A stretch of 64,000 bases of DNA, taken from NCBI RefSeq assembly GCF_947242115.1, contig NC_074713.1, positions 6,638,001-6,702,000 on the forward strand. The letters are read 5' to 3'. The notes under the pieces were generated by a model that worked only from the letters and a program-made list of their open reading frames with translations, was not told where the DNA came from and did not search any database. Positions within the stretch are counted from its first letter, which is position 1; every line of letters begins with the position of its first letter. The translations under genes and the position numbers were made by a program. Positions 44,617 to 56,756 of the stretch are shown piece after piece. Source of the stretch: Biomphalaria glabrata (taxonomy: Eukaryota > Mollusca > Gastropoda > Planorbidae).

Positions 44617-44739
44617 CTGGGGAAATGTAACTGTTGGATTTCAATGCAGACGTCACTGGACATACCAGTCAACTCATGGGTAGATACAGTCAGTAAAGTG
44701 ACTAAAGTAGTAGGCTTTGTCCAATTTTTCAAAATATTT

Positions 44740-45639
44740 TTTTTAAAGTAAAATAAAATCGCCAGGAGAGATGATGTGTTTTGTTTTCATTTTTTGGGTG
44801 ACATCCTAAGACATCGTTGGCAGTGGCGTCACTAGGGGGTACATGGGGTGAGGGCCGCATCGGGTGACATCCGCCAGTGGGTGACACCCAAGTTTGAAAA
44901 ATTGCACTTTTCGAAAACGCAACTTTAAAAATAAAATATACTTCCTCGAATGTTTCTCACAGTTCAGTATCAACATGTCCCAAACCTTCTTTACTTAATT
45001 CTACCTGACTTGCAATTTTCCTATCATGAGAAAAATAATGCGTTGCAGACGCCAGGAGAAAGAGATTGTCAAGTTCAGAAATGTTAAAAACAAATGTGCA
45101 GCCTGTTTAATGTATTATTATGACATCGTTGATGCCTACAAGAAAATAAAATAGGGCTAAGATACATCCTAATCTCATATCCTTCTCAATGTTGACGAAT
45201 TCCACCGTCTGTTGTGACACAACAGCTTGATTTGCTTTAGACATGTCGCTGAATCTGGACAGATTATTGCGAGAGGCCTTACTCTCTTGCTATTTTCCCG
45301 AGAGATTCCGACGGTCGCTATCAAACTTTTTTTTTTATGTCTATAAAACTGATCAACATCCTTTGTTGGTATTCCAGGCTTTGTTTGACGAAATTTAGCA
45401 GGACGTAAATGTGTGATTGGGTTGCCTTTCCAGAAGTAGCTGGGAAGCATTAGAATTGGCTAGTGTCATTTAAAACCTTTTACGTAAGGAGCTCTTTGAA
45501 AAATCAATAATAAAAAATATGTTGAACTCAATGTTTCTAAATTCAATATTTGTACATTTATGTCATAACTTTTGATAAATGTAAAAAAAAAATTTTATAA
45601 AGAATCTAAAACAACTTTTCGTGTATAATGAGCTAGATA
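44740..45639. other. Intergenic, repeat fragments only
   Basis: A GGCAGTGGCGTCACTAGGGG stretch at 44819-44838 resembles a MITE or retroposon end. The rest has a broken plus-strand frame with no recognisable domain. Confidence 0.4.
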
Positions 45640-46415
45640 TTAACTTGACTGAATGAACAAGATATTAACTTGACTTTCCGAACTAGGTATTGACTTGACT
45701 GAATGAACTAGATATTTACTTTGACTGAATGAACTAGATATTTACTTTGACTGAATGAACTAGATATTTACTTTGACTGAATGAACTAGATATTTACTTT
45801 GACTGAATGAACTAGATATTGACTTGACTGAATGAACTAGATATTTAATTGACTGAATGAACTAGATATTTACTTGACTGAATGAACTAGATATTTACTT
45901 GACTGAATGAACTATATATTGACTTGACTCAATGAACTAGATATTTATTTTGACTGAATTAACAAGATATTTACTTTGACTGAATGAACAAGATATTTAC
46001 TTTGACTGAATGAACAAGATATTTACTTGACTGAATGAACTAGATATTTACTTTGACTGAATGAACAAGATATTTACTTTGACTGAATGAACAAGATATT
46101 TACTTTGACTGAATGAACAAGATATTTACTTTGAATGAATGAACAAGATATTTACTTGACTGAATGAACTAGATGTTTACTTTGACTGAATGAACTAGAT
46201 ATTTACTTTGACTGAATGAACTAGATATTTACTTTGACTGAATGAACAAGATATTTACTTTGACTGAATGAACAAGATATTTACTTTGACTGAATGAACA
46301 AGATATTTACTTGACTGAATGAACTAGATGTTTACTTTGACTGAATGAACTAGATCTTTACTTTGACTGAATGAACTAGATATTTACTTTGACTGAATGA
46401 ACTAGATATTATTTT
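45640..46415. repeat. 24-26-bp minisatellite
   Basis: About 29-30 units of GACTGAATGAACTAGATATT plus TACTTT, with length variants (ACTT or ACTTT) and an AACAAG/AACTAG alternation. Lies upstream of gene D on its strand. Confidence 0.95.
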
Positions 46416-47589
46416 GACTAACTGGACTACATGTTTACTTGCCTTAAGCCAAACATTTGAAAGGTCACCACTAGCATGCCCCTGTACCTGCAAGCATCCA
46501 GAGCTAACAACAAGTACATCCGTGTGAAAATAGTTATACAGGCCAGTTACCTGCATTACCTTCATGAGTAAAAGACATTTTTATATAAATATAACTTTAT
46601 CTTTTTGGGAAAAAAAAGACTTGACAATGGTCGTGTTTCAGAGCTGTTATTTATAAAATATTTGTTACATAATTAATTACCATACTGGTATACTTATACG
46701 GATATATCAACTAACATTAGGACTACTTGAAGGTAAGGAAGATGTTACATCTCTGGCTAGGGCTTCTGGTTATTAGTACTATATAGTTTACATTCTTAAG
46801 AAGTTTCCATTCTGCTTAAGGATTCTTAGGAAGATATCTTATGGTACTTGAACTTCCGGTGGAAGATTCTGTGCTAAAGAGAAACAAAAGTTTTGCACTT
46901 AAAAGTCCAAACCAACAAATTTGAACGAGTATCAGCTCAAAGACAAGTCCACATAATGCTTAGATTTAAAGCTTTTTGTTCCCTATTGAATATTTATTAG
47001 TATAGCAGAAGACCAAGGCATTGGTTGTGAGAGAGTCAGCAGTGGTGCACCGAGAAAGTCACGCTAAGGGACAATGGAAACGGTTAAAGTAAGTTAATGA
47101 ATGTCTTGTTCTCGTGTGTGTGTGTGTGGTGTGTGTGTGGTGTGTGTTTGCGTGTGTGTGTGAGAGAGAGAGAGAAAGAGGACAAAGTCATTGAAGAAAA
47201 CATGGCGCTGTGTGTGTGTGTCACGACCTAATTAATGAGTATTACACAACAGTTTCTTATTAATTAGTTTTATTGTTTCTCTCTAGACGGTTTAACTAGG
47301 CCACTGGCACGATAGAGAGGCTGGTTGTCAAGAAGAGCTCTCTAGCATTGGAGCTAAATATTCTAATTTTGGATGCTGCCAGGAGTGGAAAGAAGGGTCG
47401 TAGAAAGGAGATATTTTCTTGAGCTATAATAGATTTGACCAATAAACTAAACGGTATTAGTTTACGTGACTAGAAACGCTAAATCAGGCTTCTCTTATAT
47501 TTTAAGAATATGCAGGAAAAAATGCAGATTACAAATAAATATGGTGGTCAGTAAAGGTATCTGGGCATCTAAACTATTACCCTTGTTGA
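46416..47589. other. Gene-free spacer
   Basis: GT-rich microsatellite at about 47110-47165 followed by a GA run (47163-47176). No exon. Confidence 0.4.
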
Positions 47590-48060
47590 TGTCTAAGGGC
47601 TGAGCCGAAGGCTCTTCGAGCCCTAAGTTTGAAAAAAAAACCTGCTTGGACGCCAAACAGTAAAAAAAAAAAACAACCTGTGTGAACACACAGTTCTGTT
47701 TGGGAGAGACCCTAGACAATGCCTATATAAAGCATTGCTGTTGACCGATGCATTTGGCCCCCAACGCGTGGGCTAGACACGGCCGAAGGCCGAGAATACA
47801 CCGGGATCTTCTGCCATTTTCCTTCAATGTACCAAGCTAACTGTGCGGGACCCGCCATTTATGTAACGGTCCCTTTGAGGAACAGCGCATGGATTGGTGA
47901 CTGATTTGTGGGGACTTTTTTACAACACCGCCCGTGCAATGAGTGGACTCTCGTCTACCCGTGGGCATCCCCACGGGAGTCTTGTGTCGCTACCCATTTA
48001 GCCTAGCCACTTCCTCTAATGGCCGTTTCCACGCGGGCGCCACGATGAGGCAGGGCAACG
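47590..48060. repeat. Interspersed repeat family X
   Basis: Shares the block GTGCGGGACCCGCCATTTAT through CCCACGGGAGTCTTGTGTCG with 42085-42440 and extends to CGTTTCCACGCGGGCGCC. The 102-residue open frame overlapping it (47943-48251) has no recognisable domain. Confidence 0.6.
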
Positions 48061-48559
48061 TGCCCGCGAAACTATTACCCAAACAAGACACTGGCCCAAA
48101 ACACCCCTGTAGAAAGAAAACTATATATGGAGAGCTTCCTGATTTGAAAACCACTGCACAATTCATCTCATGTATTGGTCTAGTCATCTGTACGCTCCAA
48201 CATATTAATGATAACAAGGAAGAAGAAGATCAACCTTGGATATTTTATTGATCAGATAATCACCATATATGCCATAAGGGGAGGCGCTCTCTATGGGAGA
48301 TCAGCAACTCCACACAAGCAAAGGGTATATTAGTTTACGTGACTAGAAACTCTAAATCAGGAACTAAACAATTTCAAGGACACTAAATAGAACTCCCCCT
48401 TTTGTCAACTAAAGAAGAATAGAATGGAGCTAAAATGTCAACACTATCTTAATGCATGCCAGTTGATCTTCCTGACAAATCTCATCTACTAGTACCGCTA
48501 GTTAGTGGACCTTTTGTTTTCAAAGAAGTTCACAGTCACAGAGTGAAAGTCTAGCCTTT

Positions 48560-49025
48560 CCTTCGTGTTGAAATTATTATGTCATAAAATGTTTTTGGAC
48601 TCAACGCTTCAAGTGCTGCCACGTTTCTCTTTCAAAAGCTATGGCCTGCGGGCTTTTTCAGTGCATGGATCAAAGGTTTGGAACTCACTACCCATTTTTT
48701 TGTGTGTGGGCGTGTGGGTAGGAGGGGGCTTCATTCCGGTTTGTTTGGTGGACACCTACCCGCCTATGTCACGTGTTTTATTTTCTCAATTGGACTATGT
48801 ATTTATTACGACGGTCTCTCACTCCCCATTGATCTCAGACAGACAACATGCTACACTACATTCATGAACAACATTAAGACCTGTCACCTATCTGTTTAAA
48901 ACGTTTTAGATTTTTAGTTAGTCATTTGATCTCTCGTGTTTGTGTTTGTGATGTTATCACAGCGCCTTGGGCCTACATTTTGTTTGTTAACACAGCTCTA
49001 TAAATTATTATTATTATTATTATTA
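48560..49025 (+). mobile_element. LINE 3' end with (ATT)n tail
   Basis: The frame reads FKSYGLRAFSVHGSKVWNSLP, matching the 'R.FSV.GP..WNSLP' C-terminal motif of CR1/L2/RTE-like elements. It ends GCGCCTTGGGCCTACATTTT, CTATAAATTATTATTATT. Frame broken after the motif. Confidence 0.7.
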
Positions 49026-49320
49026 TATTAGAAAAGAACGAGTATTCATTCTCTGGCGCAGTTTTGTTAAAGGGAAACAAAATTCATCGTAGTCCCTTTA
49101 TCAGTTTCCACCGAGGAATTTTCTGGTGATGTGGCAGGTCTGCAACTGTACCGCACTCTGACAGGCAACGAGAATGTTCCTAGGAATACCAAGGGCCTTG
49201 AAGGTATCTGTGAGGTCAGTTGTTATTATCCCCTCGGTTAACAATGGGGTATATTGTTTTAGATAATTTCCATAAACGCTTAATCTCCAAGCCTAGGTTC
49301 CCATATTTTCTTTGTTTTTC
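49026..49320. repeat. Interspersed repeat 'Y', uninterrupted copy
   Basis: Matches 12735-12983 and then 13424-13480 without the LINE in between: GTATATTGTTTTAGATAATT runs straight into TCCATAAACGCTTAATCTCC. It serves as the empty-site control for that insertion. Confidence 0.75.
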
Positions 49321-49675
49321 TATCTCAGTTGTTCTTAAATTATTAGTATTATAATAGGCTCATGTATCAAGCTTTTTAACTGGAAATAATTGTCAACTTG
49401 CTCATTTTAAGTTTGAAGTAAATAAATAAGTATGGGGGAGGGGGGGAAGCGGAATTGACTGCTGACTGTCTGCGCATGTCTGTACTCCTTTCTAGACACA
49501 TTTATTTCTTCCTTCTATCCCCCCTCCGTCTTTCACTTAGTGATGTCCCATTCAACTATGGAAATAAATTGAATACGTTTAAGGGTCAAATAGAAGAAAC
49601 TGACAACAGGTAAAGTCAACCAAAAGACAACCAGAACGGAACTTACCTGGCAGCGAGATACATTCATAAATCTTC

Positions 49676-50885
49676 ACAAAGAGGAGTCACTTCCTCTATC
49701 AGGGCCACACTTATGGCTGTGTAGTGCTGTAGATTGTGAGGTCTCACTTCCTCTATCAGGGCCACACTTATGGCTGTGTAGTGCTGTAGATTGTGAGGTC
49801 TCACTTCCTCTATCAGGGCCAAACTTATGGCTATGTAGTGCTGTAGATTGTGCAGTCTCACTTCCTCTATCAGGGCCACACTTATGGCTGTGTAGTGCTG
49901 TAAATTGTGCAGTCTCACTTCCTCTATCAGGGCCACATTTATGGCTGTGTAGTGCTGTAGATTGTGCAGTCTCACTTCCTCTATCAGGGCCACACTTATG
50001 GCTGTGTAGTGTTGTAGATTGTGCAGTCTCACTTCCTCTATCAGGGCCACACTTATGGCTGTGTAGTGTTGTAGATTGTGCAGTCTCACTTCCTCTATCA
50101 GGGCCACACTTATGGCTGTGTAGTGTTGTAGATTGTGCAGTCTCACTTCCTCTATCAGGGCCACACTTATGGCTGTGTAGTGCTGTAGATTGTGCAGTCT
50201 CACTTCCTCTATCAGGGCCACACTTATGGCTGTGTAGTGTTGTAGATTGTGCAGTCTCACTTCCTCTATCAGGGCCACACTTATGGCTGTGTAGTGTTGT
50301 AGATTGTGCAGTCTCACTTCCTCTATCAGGGCCACACTTATGGCTGTGTAGTGTTGTAGATTGTGCAGTCTCACTTCCTCTATCAGGGCCACACTTATGG
50401 CTGTGTAGTGCTGTAGATTGTGCAGTCTCACTTCCTCTATCAGGGCCACACTTATGGCTGTGTAGTGTTGTAGATTGTGCAGTCTCACTTCCTCTATCAG
50501 GGCCACACTTATGGCTGTGTAGTGTTGTAGATTGTGCAGTCTCACTTCCTCTATCAGGGCCACACTTATGGATGTGTAGTGTTGTAGATTGTGCAGTCTC
50601 ACTTCCTCTATCAGGGCCACACTTATGGCTGTGTAGTGTTGTAGATTGTGAGGTCTCACTTCCTCTATCAGGGCCACACTTATGGCTGTGTAGTGTTGTA
50701 GATTGTGCAGTCTCACTTCCTCTATCAGGGCCACACTTATGGCTATGTAGTGCTGTAGATTGTGCAGTCTCACTTCCTCTATCAGGGCCACACTTATGGC
50801 TGTGTAGTGCTGTAGATTGTGCAGTCTCACTTCCTCTATCAGGGCCACACTTATGGCTGTGTAGTGCTGTAGATTGTGCAGTCTC
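49676..50885. repeat. 57-bp minisatellite with an open 410-residue frame
   Basis: About 21 units of 57 bp (CACTTCCTCTATCAGGGCCA, CACTTATGGCTGTGTAGTGC, TGTAGATTGTGCAGTCT). Since 57 = 19 codons, frames on both strands stay open (minus strand HNLQHYTAISVALIEEVRL repeated). Variants are scattered (T/C at GTGTTG/GTGCTG; AGG/CAG). Without a signal peptide, splice context or codon bias I treat it as non-coding. Confidence 0.9.
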
Positions 50886-50918
50886 CGGGGCCTCAATTTC
50901 GGCTATTAGACATAAAAA

Positions 50919-51180
50919 GGATGCGCAGTGGCTGAGAGGTAAAGCGCTTGAGTTCCGAACCGGAGGGTTCCGGGTTCAAATCGTGATGTAGGCTGGGGTT
51001 CGCAATATCAGGATTCAGGCGTTCTAAGCCAACCCAGCTCTAATGGGTACCTGGCATTAGTTGGGAAAAAGTAAAGGCCGTTGTGCTGGCCATATGACAC
51101 CCTCGTTAACTGTGGGCCACAGAAACATCGTCTGCCCTATACACCGCATAGTCTAGAAGGAGAACTTTTTTTTTTAAGTA
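50919..51180 (+). repeat. SINE family A
   Basis: Head GCGCAGTGGCTGAGAGGTAA and AGCGCTTGAGTTCCGAACC, B box GGGTTCAAATCGTGATG; body as in 34008-34310; T-run tail at 51167-51176. Inserted directly after the 57-bp array. Confidence 0.85.
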
Positions 51181-51670
51181 TAAAAAAGAATTAAAATTTT
51201 AGAATTGTTTAAGGAAGTTGACCTTATGAAAATTAAGAACGTCTATTTGGAAATATTTTTTATAAATAGAAAGTAAATTTGTTTTGTTGGAACTTAGTGT
51301 TTTGTTTTTAATTCCTTGAGAGCACTGTACAAAGGTTTATCCGCTTCCACTTATAAATTTTTTTATTTATTTTTATTTAACTCTTTCTTTCCATAATTAT
51401 TTACTACATTCTGGTGGAATCAACGTTGGTATCGTCAGTTAGGAGAGAAAGAGTTAATAGACAACTTATCGATACGAAATCTTTGAATTGTTAAAAACCT
51501 CTTGAAAACAAAGTACTTTCAATGAGAAACAAACTATAATATTTTTTTCATGAAGTAAAATAGGTTTTCATGACAGTGAAAATAATGCCTAGGTTTTGTT
51601 CATAGCAAACACAAATATTTGGGTACATATTTCGGATGTTCGTTCAGATCTGAAGATTTTAAACTCCTAG
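51181..51670. other. AT-rich spacer
   Basis: Nothing recognised. Confidence 0.4.
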
Positions 51671-51934
51671 CTCAAACCTCCCGCAGGAAGGCGGGAGATG
51701 GCGCCGGGCAGGGTTCGAACCAGAGACCGTCGAGACGATAGTCCAGAGCGCAGTGTCTGAAACGCTTTGAGTTCAATGCTAGTTTCCAGCAATTGATATG
51801 CTGATCTGTTCACTGGATAGGATAACATCTTTCCACTTTTTTTCTTTCTACATAAGCTGGAATGAATTGGCTTTGGTAAAATAAAGCAAACGCTAAACAG
51901 TCGAGATTTCATATCATTCACTAGACATTCATCA

Positions 51935-52210
51935 TCATCATCAAACTTCATTTGAGGGAGGGCTTGAGAGGCTCAAATCCTCTCTTGCAAAAGTCCTGGA
52001 CAGAAACCCTGCTGTCTTGCGTAGTGCATAAATGTCGCCATACAGGTCGAGAATTTTGGGTTTCCCAGACCTGTCGAGGCGGAGATCAGCAAGTCTGGGG
52101 CAGTCAAACAGAATATGAGGCACGGTTACCTCTTCTTCCCTGCAGCGGGGGCACCGTAAATCAAAATTTGGCCATAGCCGCGAGAAATATGAGTTAACAA
52201 GGACAATGGC
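51935..52210 (-). mobile_element. LINE C-terminal fragment with CCHC-type cluster
   Basis: The minus strand reads CPRCREEEVTVPHILFDCPRL, a CX2C...HX4C cluster seen at the C terminus of Jockey/R1-like RT proteins, then a tail ending FAREDLSLSSPPSNEV. Truncated. Confidence 0.7.
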
Positions 52211-52299
52211 CTGTCGTGCACTGTGCTATAAAAGCTTGCTCAGGCCTGGACAGCCTCCACCACGGGGTTCACTAGACATTAGTAGCGGGCATCAAAACG

Positions 52300-52645
52300 T
52301 TATTTTTATCCACTGTGACTTTAGGTCGCACGTATATGTCCTTCTCTATTCCTCTCTGTCTTTTGCCTTAGATAGAACCTTTTTCAGTGGCAGACCCGTT
52401 CATTCTTTTATGTTGACTTTCCATCGCTTTCTCTGTCAGCCTCTTCTTCTTTTTCCTGGTACTGTTCCCTGGAGGAAGGTCTTTGCTAGCCCTAAAGACC
52501 TTGTAATGTGGCCATATAATTTTATCTTGCGTTGTTTTTTTTTTTTTACGATAGTTAGCAGGTCATCATGAGGTCCTATGGCTGCTGTAACCCGTGTCTC
52601 TAATCTCTTGGTTTGTGATGCGGTCTTTGAATAGAATATACCCAG
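52300..52645 (-). mobile_element. LINE 3' fragment
   Basis: The minus strand carries TRVTAAIGPHDDLLTIVKKK, IKLYGHITRSLGLAKTFLQG and TVPGKRRRG, the same family as 12993-13414 but inverted and with a longer intact frame. Confidence 0.8.
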
Positions 52646-54220
52646 AGACAAATACCATCCCTTTGAAAAAAAAAAAGCATCAATGTCTTAAATCCATTAA
52701 GTATGAACATGACACTGCCACAGGAGACGAAAGCAATGAAAGCGGACATGTGTTCAAGAGCTGACATATTTCAAACATCTGAAATGAATCAAGGGTTCAC
52801 GCATCAAATGAATTACACCTAGACCAGCCAATGTGTAGGTGTTAATGTTGCACCCAAAGTAAATTCTAGGTGCACTTCGTGACGTGCACATTAAGTCGAC
52901 CCGGAAGTGTATCGCAATGATCTATAAATAAATGTCTGTTTTAAATAGAATTGCACCCTTTTAACCCTGCATCAATCGCCCTCAACTAGTGCGTTACACT
53001 AAGGCTCATTGGCTTTTCACAATTACTTCCCTCTTTTTACGCACAAAAGGGTATTGCCTGTGTTTCCGTTTGTGATTTTCTGTTGCAGTCCAAATTACGA
53101 AATGGATTTATGTAACGACATAGCGTTTTATTCATTTAGAAATATTTCTTTTCAAATAATATTTAAACTATATTCATATTAATTTATTAACCTACACAAT
53201 GCCATTCTTCAGTTATCTTTTTATTACAAAGCGAACAGCAACTTACTCTGTCTGGGAGGCATCTTGTACACGTTATTTCTCCGATAGTCGGACCAAGTGG
53301 CAACTTTTCGTCGTCGATAACAACACATGAATCAATAAATAAAAATTAACCAATTAGTTAATTAATTAGTGGTAATTAATCAATCTTGTTTTATACAAAA
53401 GGGAGAAAAATCTTGCATTATTGAGATTAATTTTTTTTTTTAAGTTGCTCGAGACTTAATTTTAACTCTTGAGGTCTAAGCCTCCACGAAGAAAGGCGGA
53501 CGCGCTAGCCACTTAACTATTCAAGAACTTAAATAAATAGAAGGTTTTAAAGTCCTAACAAGTCTAGAGTCAAATCTATGAAGCATGTGGAAGGGGGTGA
53601 GGCTCAAGTACGGCTCGTTCCCATCAAGATGCACAGGATGCAAAAAGAAAATAGGGGGGAGGATTCCAGAGAGAGTTGGAGAGAGAGAGAGAGAGAGAAT
53701 GAGAATCCAGTTCAACACAACAGATACTAGAATTCACAGGCTAAAAGTATCATGGGGGGGGGGACGTTAAAATCCGGGACGTTTTATTGGAAGTGCAAAA
53801 GAAAAAAAAAAGGAGGGGCGGTTCCGGCCGAAATAAAAACTATAAAGCCTGGGAACAAAACTATATATCTCCTTAGTGTCATTTCTCGGAATGGTTAATG
53901 AGCTGAACATCAGAGTGATCACTTACACTGACTTACAGTATTGTGTTTCATTGACACTGTCTTCATTCCACACGTCCTAAACAATAGCTCACTGTGGATG
54001 TGTCTAAGCGAGACCAAGCAAGATGGACAACTGAGGCGATACTTGAAGCGGGTGTTGCGGCAATACAAAAGGCCAACACATTACGAAGGTTAAACATTTT
54101 ACTTGTCCACAAAACTGTTTCACTCACTTCCTCGTGCTTCTATTCTGAGAATACAATGAAGGTCAAGGATTGCCTGAAGAAGCTGAGGAGAGACTTATGG
54201 GAGTTACTTTAGACAAATTT
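52646..54220. other. Spacer with repeat Z and SINE head
   Basis: Repeat Z at 53235-53430, a minus-strand tRNA-like SINE head at 53465-53525 and a GA microsatellite at 53676-53697. The open frame at 53994-54212 has no recognisable domain. No gene called. Confidence 0.45.
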
Positions 54221-54221
54221 G

Positions 54222-54510
54222 GAGGCGCGTTGGTCGAGCGGTAAAACGCTTGAACACCGAACAGAAGGGTTCCGGGTTTGAATCCTTGCAAAAACTGAGA
54301 TTTTTTTTATTTTGGGATCTTTGAGGCGTCCCTGAGACCACCCATCTCTAATGATTGACTGACATTAGTTGGGTGAAAGGCAGTTGGACGTTATGCTGGC
54401 CGCATGGCATTCTCTATAACAGTAGTCCATAGAAACAAATGGCCTTTTCATCATTTGACTTATAGATTGCAAGGCCTGAAAGGGAACTTTCCTTTTTTTT
54501 TTAGAAGTGG
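54222..54510 (+). repeat. SINE family A
   Basis: A box GTCGAGCGGTAAAACGCTTG, B box GGGTTTGAATCC; body with TCTAATGATTGACTGACATT, AGTTGGGTGAAAGGC and TATAGATTGCAAGGCCTGAA; T- and G-run tail. Confidence 0.8.
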
Positions 54511-55039
54511 GGGGGGGGGGACAAATTTAGATTTGTGTCTAGAAACATGAGAAAGTCGTTGTTTACTACCTATTGTATTTACCTGTATATTTCTAGAAGC
54601 TTATTGATTTCTCTTTCTTTTATTGTAGACGAGCTGGTTTAAATGCGAGAGAAATATTCAATTGAAGTCTGATGTGTAAACTATTGATTGTAAATTACAT
54701 TGCTAAGAAATAAATATTGCATTCAGGCTGCATATCAATCTTTCTAGACCATTCTATTTTTGGTTATCTTTAACTTGAATAAAACGTGAACAAAATGGTT
54801 TTTAAATAAAAATGAACAACTTTTAATAACATTATAAACACATTTTTCAAGTTCAATGAAAAATGAACGCAGATACACATGTGAAATAATGATGTCTTCA
54901 ACAAAATCCAACTCATTTTTAAAAACGACACGAGCTGGACACATACTAACAAAATATTCACCATCGTTTTATTGATGGTTACATCAGAAACTCACACAAT
55001 CAAGCAATCACACAAGTACAATTCGTTTAAAGTGTTGTC
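54511..55039. other. AT-rich spacer
   Basis: No exon or known repeat. Confidence 0.4.
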
Positions 55040-55266
55040 TCGATAAAATGCCATGCTGTTTCTATAAAATATCATGCTGTTTCTATCAAATGCTATAAAA
55101 CGTCCTGCTGTTTCTATAAAATGCCATGCTGTTTCTATAAAACGTCCTGCTGTTTCAATAAAATGTCATGCTGTTTCTATAAAACGTCCTGCTGTTTCAA
55201 TAAAATGTCATGCTGTTTCTATAAAACGTCCTGCTGTTTCAATAAAATGTCATGCTGTTTCTATAA
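55040..55266. repeat. 42-bp minisatellite
   Basis: About five units alternating CTGTTTCTATAAAACGTC and CTGTTTCAATAAAATGTCA. Open frames across it are a consequence of the 14-codon unit. Confidence 0.9.
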
Positions 55267-55539
55267 AGTCTCACTATATGTGTACTTTATATTTCCGTCC
55301 AAAGGAACGTCACAAGGAATTAATGTTAGACAAGACAGATATATCGTTTCATGACCAACACTAGTTCTTACGATCTATGAAGTTCTTAATATTTTTCAAA
55401 AACTTGGTAGGTAGGACGAACTGCCTAGCATGCATGTATATGCATTTTTTTCTCATATATCGAGAATCAGCACAATGGAAAAAGATAGTGCTGCAAAGTT
55501 ATTCTCCTTAGTGTTGTGACATAATATTAACAATACCAT

Positions 55540-56238
55540 CTGGCTACAGGTAGCAAACAGAGGGTGTCTCTTGTATGGTACGACATACATCAGCATATAG
55601 CTACAGGTAGCAAACAGAGATTCTCTTGTATAAGACATACATCAACATGTGGCTACAGGTAGCAAACAGAGATTCTCTTGTATAAGACATACATCAACAT
55701 GTGGCTACAGGTAGCAAACAGAGATTCTCTTGTATAAGACATACATCAACATGTGGCTACAGGTAGCAAACAGAGATTCTCTTGTATAAGACATACATAA
55801 ACATGTGGCTACAGGTAGCAAACAGAGATTCTCTTGTATAAGACATACATAAACATGTGGCTACAGGTAGCAAACAGAGATTCTCTTGTATAAGACATAC
55901 ATCAACATGTGGCTACAGGTAGCAAACAGAGATTCTCTTGTATAAGACATACATAAACATGTGGCTACAGGTAGCAAACAGAGATTCTCTTGTATAAGAC
56001 ATACATCAACATGTGGCTACAGGTAGCAAACAGAGATTCTCTTGTATAAGACATACATCAACATGTGGCTACAGGTAGCAAACAGAGATTCTCTTGTATA
56101 AGACATACATAAACATGTGGCTACAGGTAGCAAACAGAGATTCTCTTGTATAAGACATACATAAACATGTGGCTACAGGTAGCAAACAGAGATTCTCTTG
56201 TATAAGACATACATCAACATGTGGCTACAGGTAGCAAA
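55540..56238. repeat. 52-bp minisatellite
   Basis: About 13 units of ATGTGGCTACAGGTAGCAAA, CAGAGATTCTCTTGTATAAG, ACATACATCAAC, with ATCAAC/ATAAAC alternation. Confidence 0.95.
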
Positions 56239-56261
56239 GACACTTAACATGTTCAATGGTT

Positions 56262-56420
56262 GGCCATCTTGTCGTGCGGTATGAGCCCTGGACTGCCGTT
56301 CGGTCGTCTCGATGGTCCCGGGTTCAAACCCTGCCCGCTGCCATCCCACGTCGTCCTGCGGGAGGTTTGGAAAAGGAAGTAAATTATCTTCAACTCTGAA
56401 GGAACATCCGAAACATGGAA
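56262..56420 (+). repeat. SINE family B (well-preserved)
   Basis: GTCGTGCGGTATGAGCCCTG, GATGGTCCCGGGTTCAAACC, CACGTCGTCCTGCGGGAGGT, TTCAACTCTGAAGGAACATC. Inserted at the end of the 52-bp array. Confidence 0.85.
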
Positions 56421-56756
56421 AACATTAAAAATAAAATAAAAATAAGTCACCGATATTAAATAATTTATTGTTTCCCTATATATATATCATTGATATATCA
56501 TTGACATTGATATATATATATATATATATAAACAAATGATTACCTCAATTACGTTTAAAATAATGATTCAAACGAAATGCATATAACAATGAAATGGCAA
56601 GAGACAACGACTCACGTTTATCGGCGTGGACATGTTTCAAGATCATTTTAATTTAGATTTTAAAAAAATATACTAATGAAGATGGAATTGGATAAATCTT
56701 ATTGCGTTCGTCATACATTCAATGATCTTAAGAAGCCAAAGACATAATTAATGGAA

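Noticed and set aside
45175-45450. 91-residue minus-strand ORF
   Set aside because: No similarity that I recognise, no splice context, and a broken frame on the other strand; not supportable as a gene.
47943-48251. 102-residue plus-strand protein
   Set aside because: It overlaps repeat family X (also at 42085-42440), has no domain, and codon use looks random.
49664-50896. 410-residue minus-strand repeat protein
   Set aside because: Produced by a 57-bp minisatellite; the opposite strand is also open.
53994-54212. 72-residue plus-strand ORF
   Set aside because: No recognisable domain, signal or splice partners; lies between repeats.
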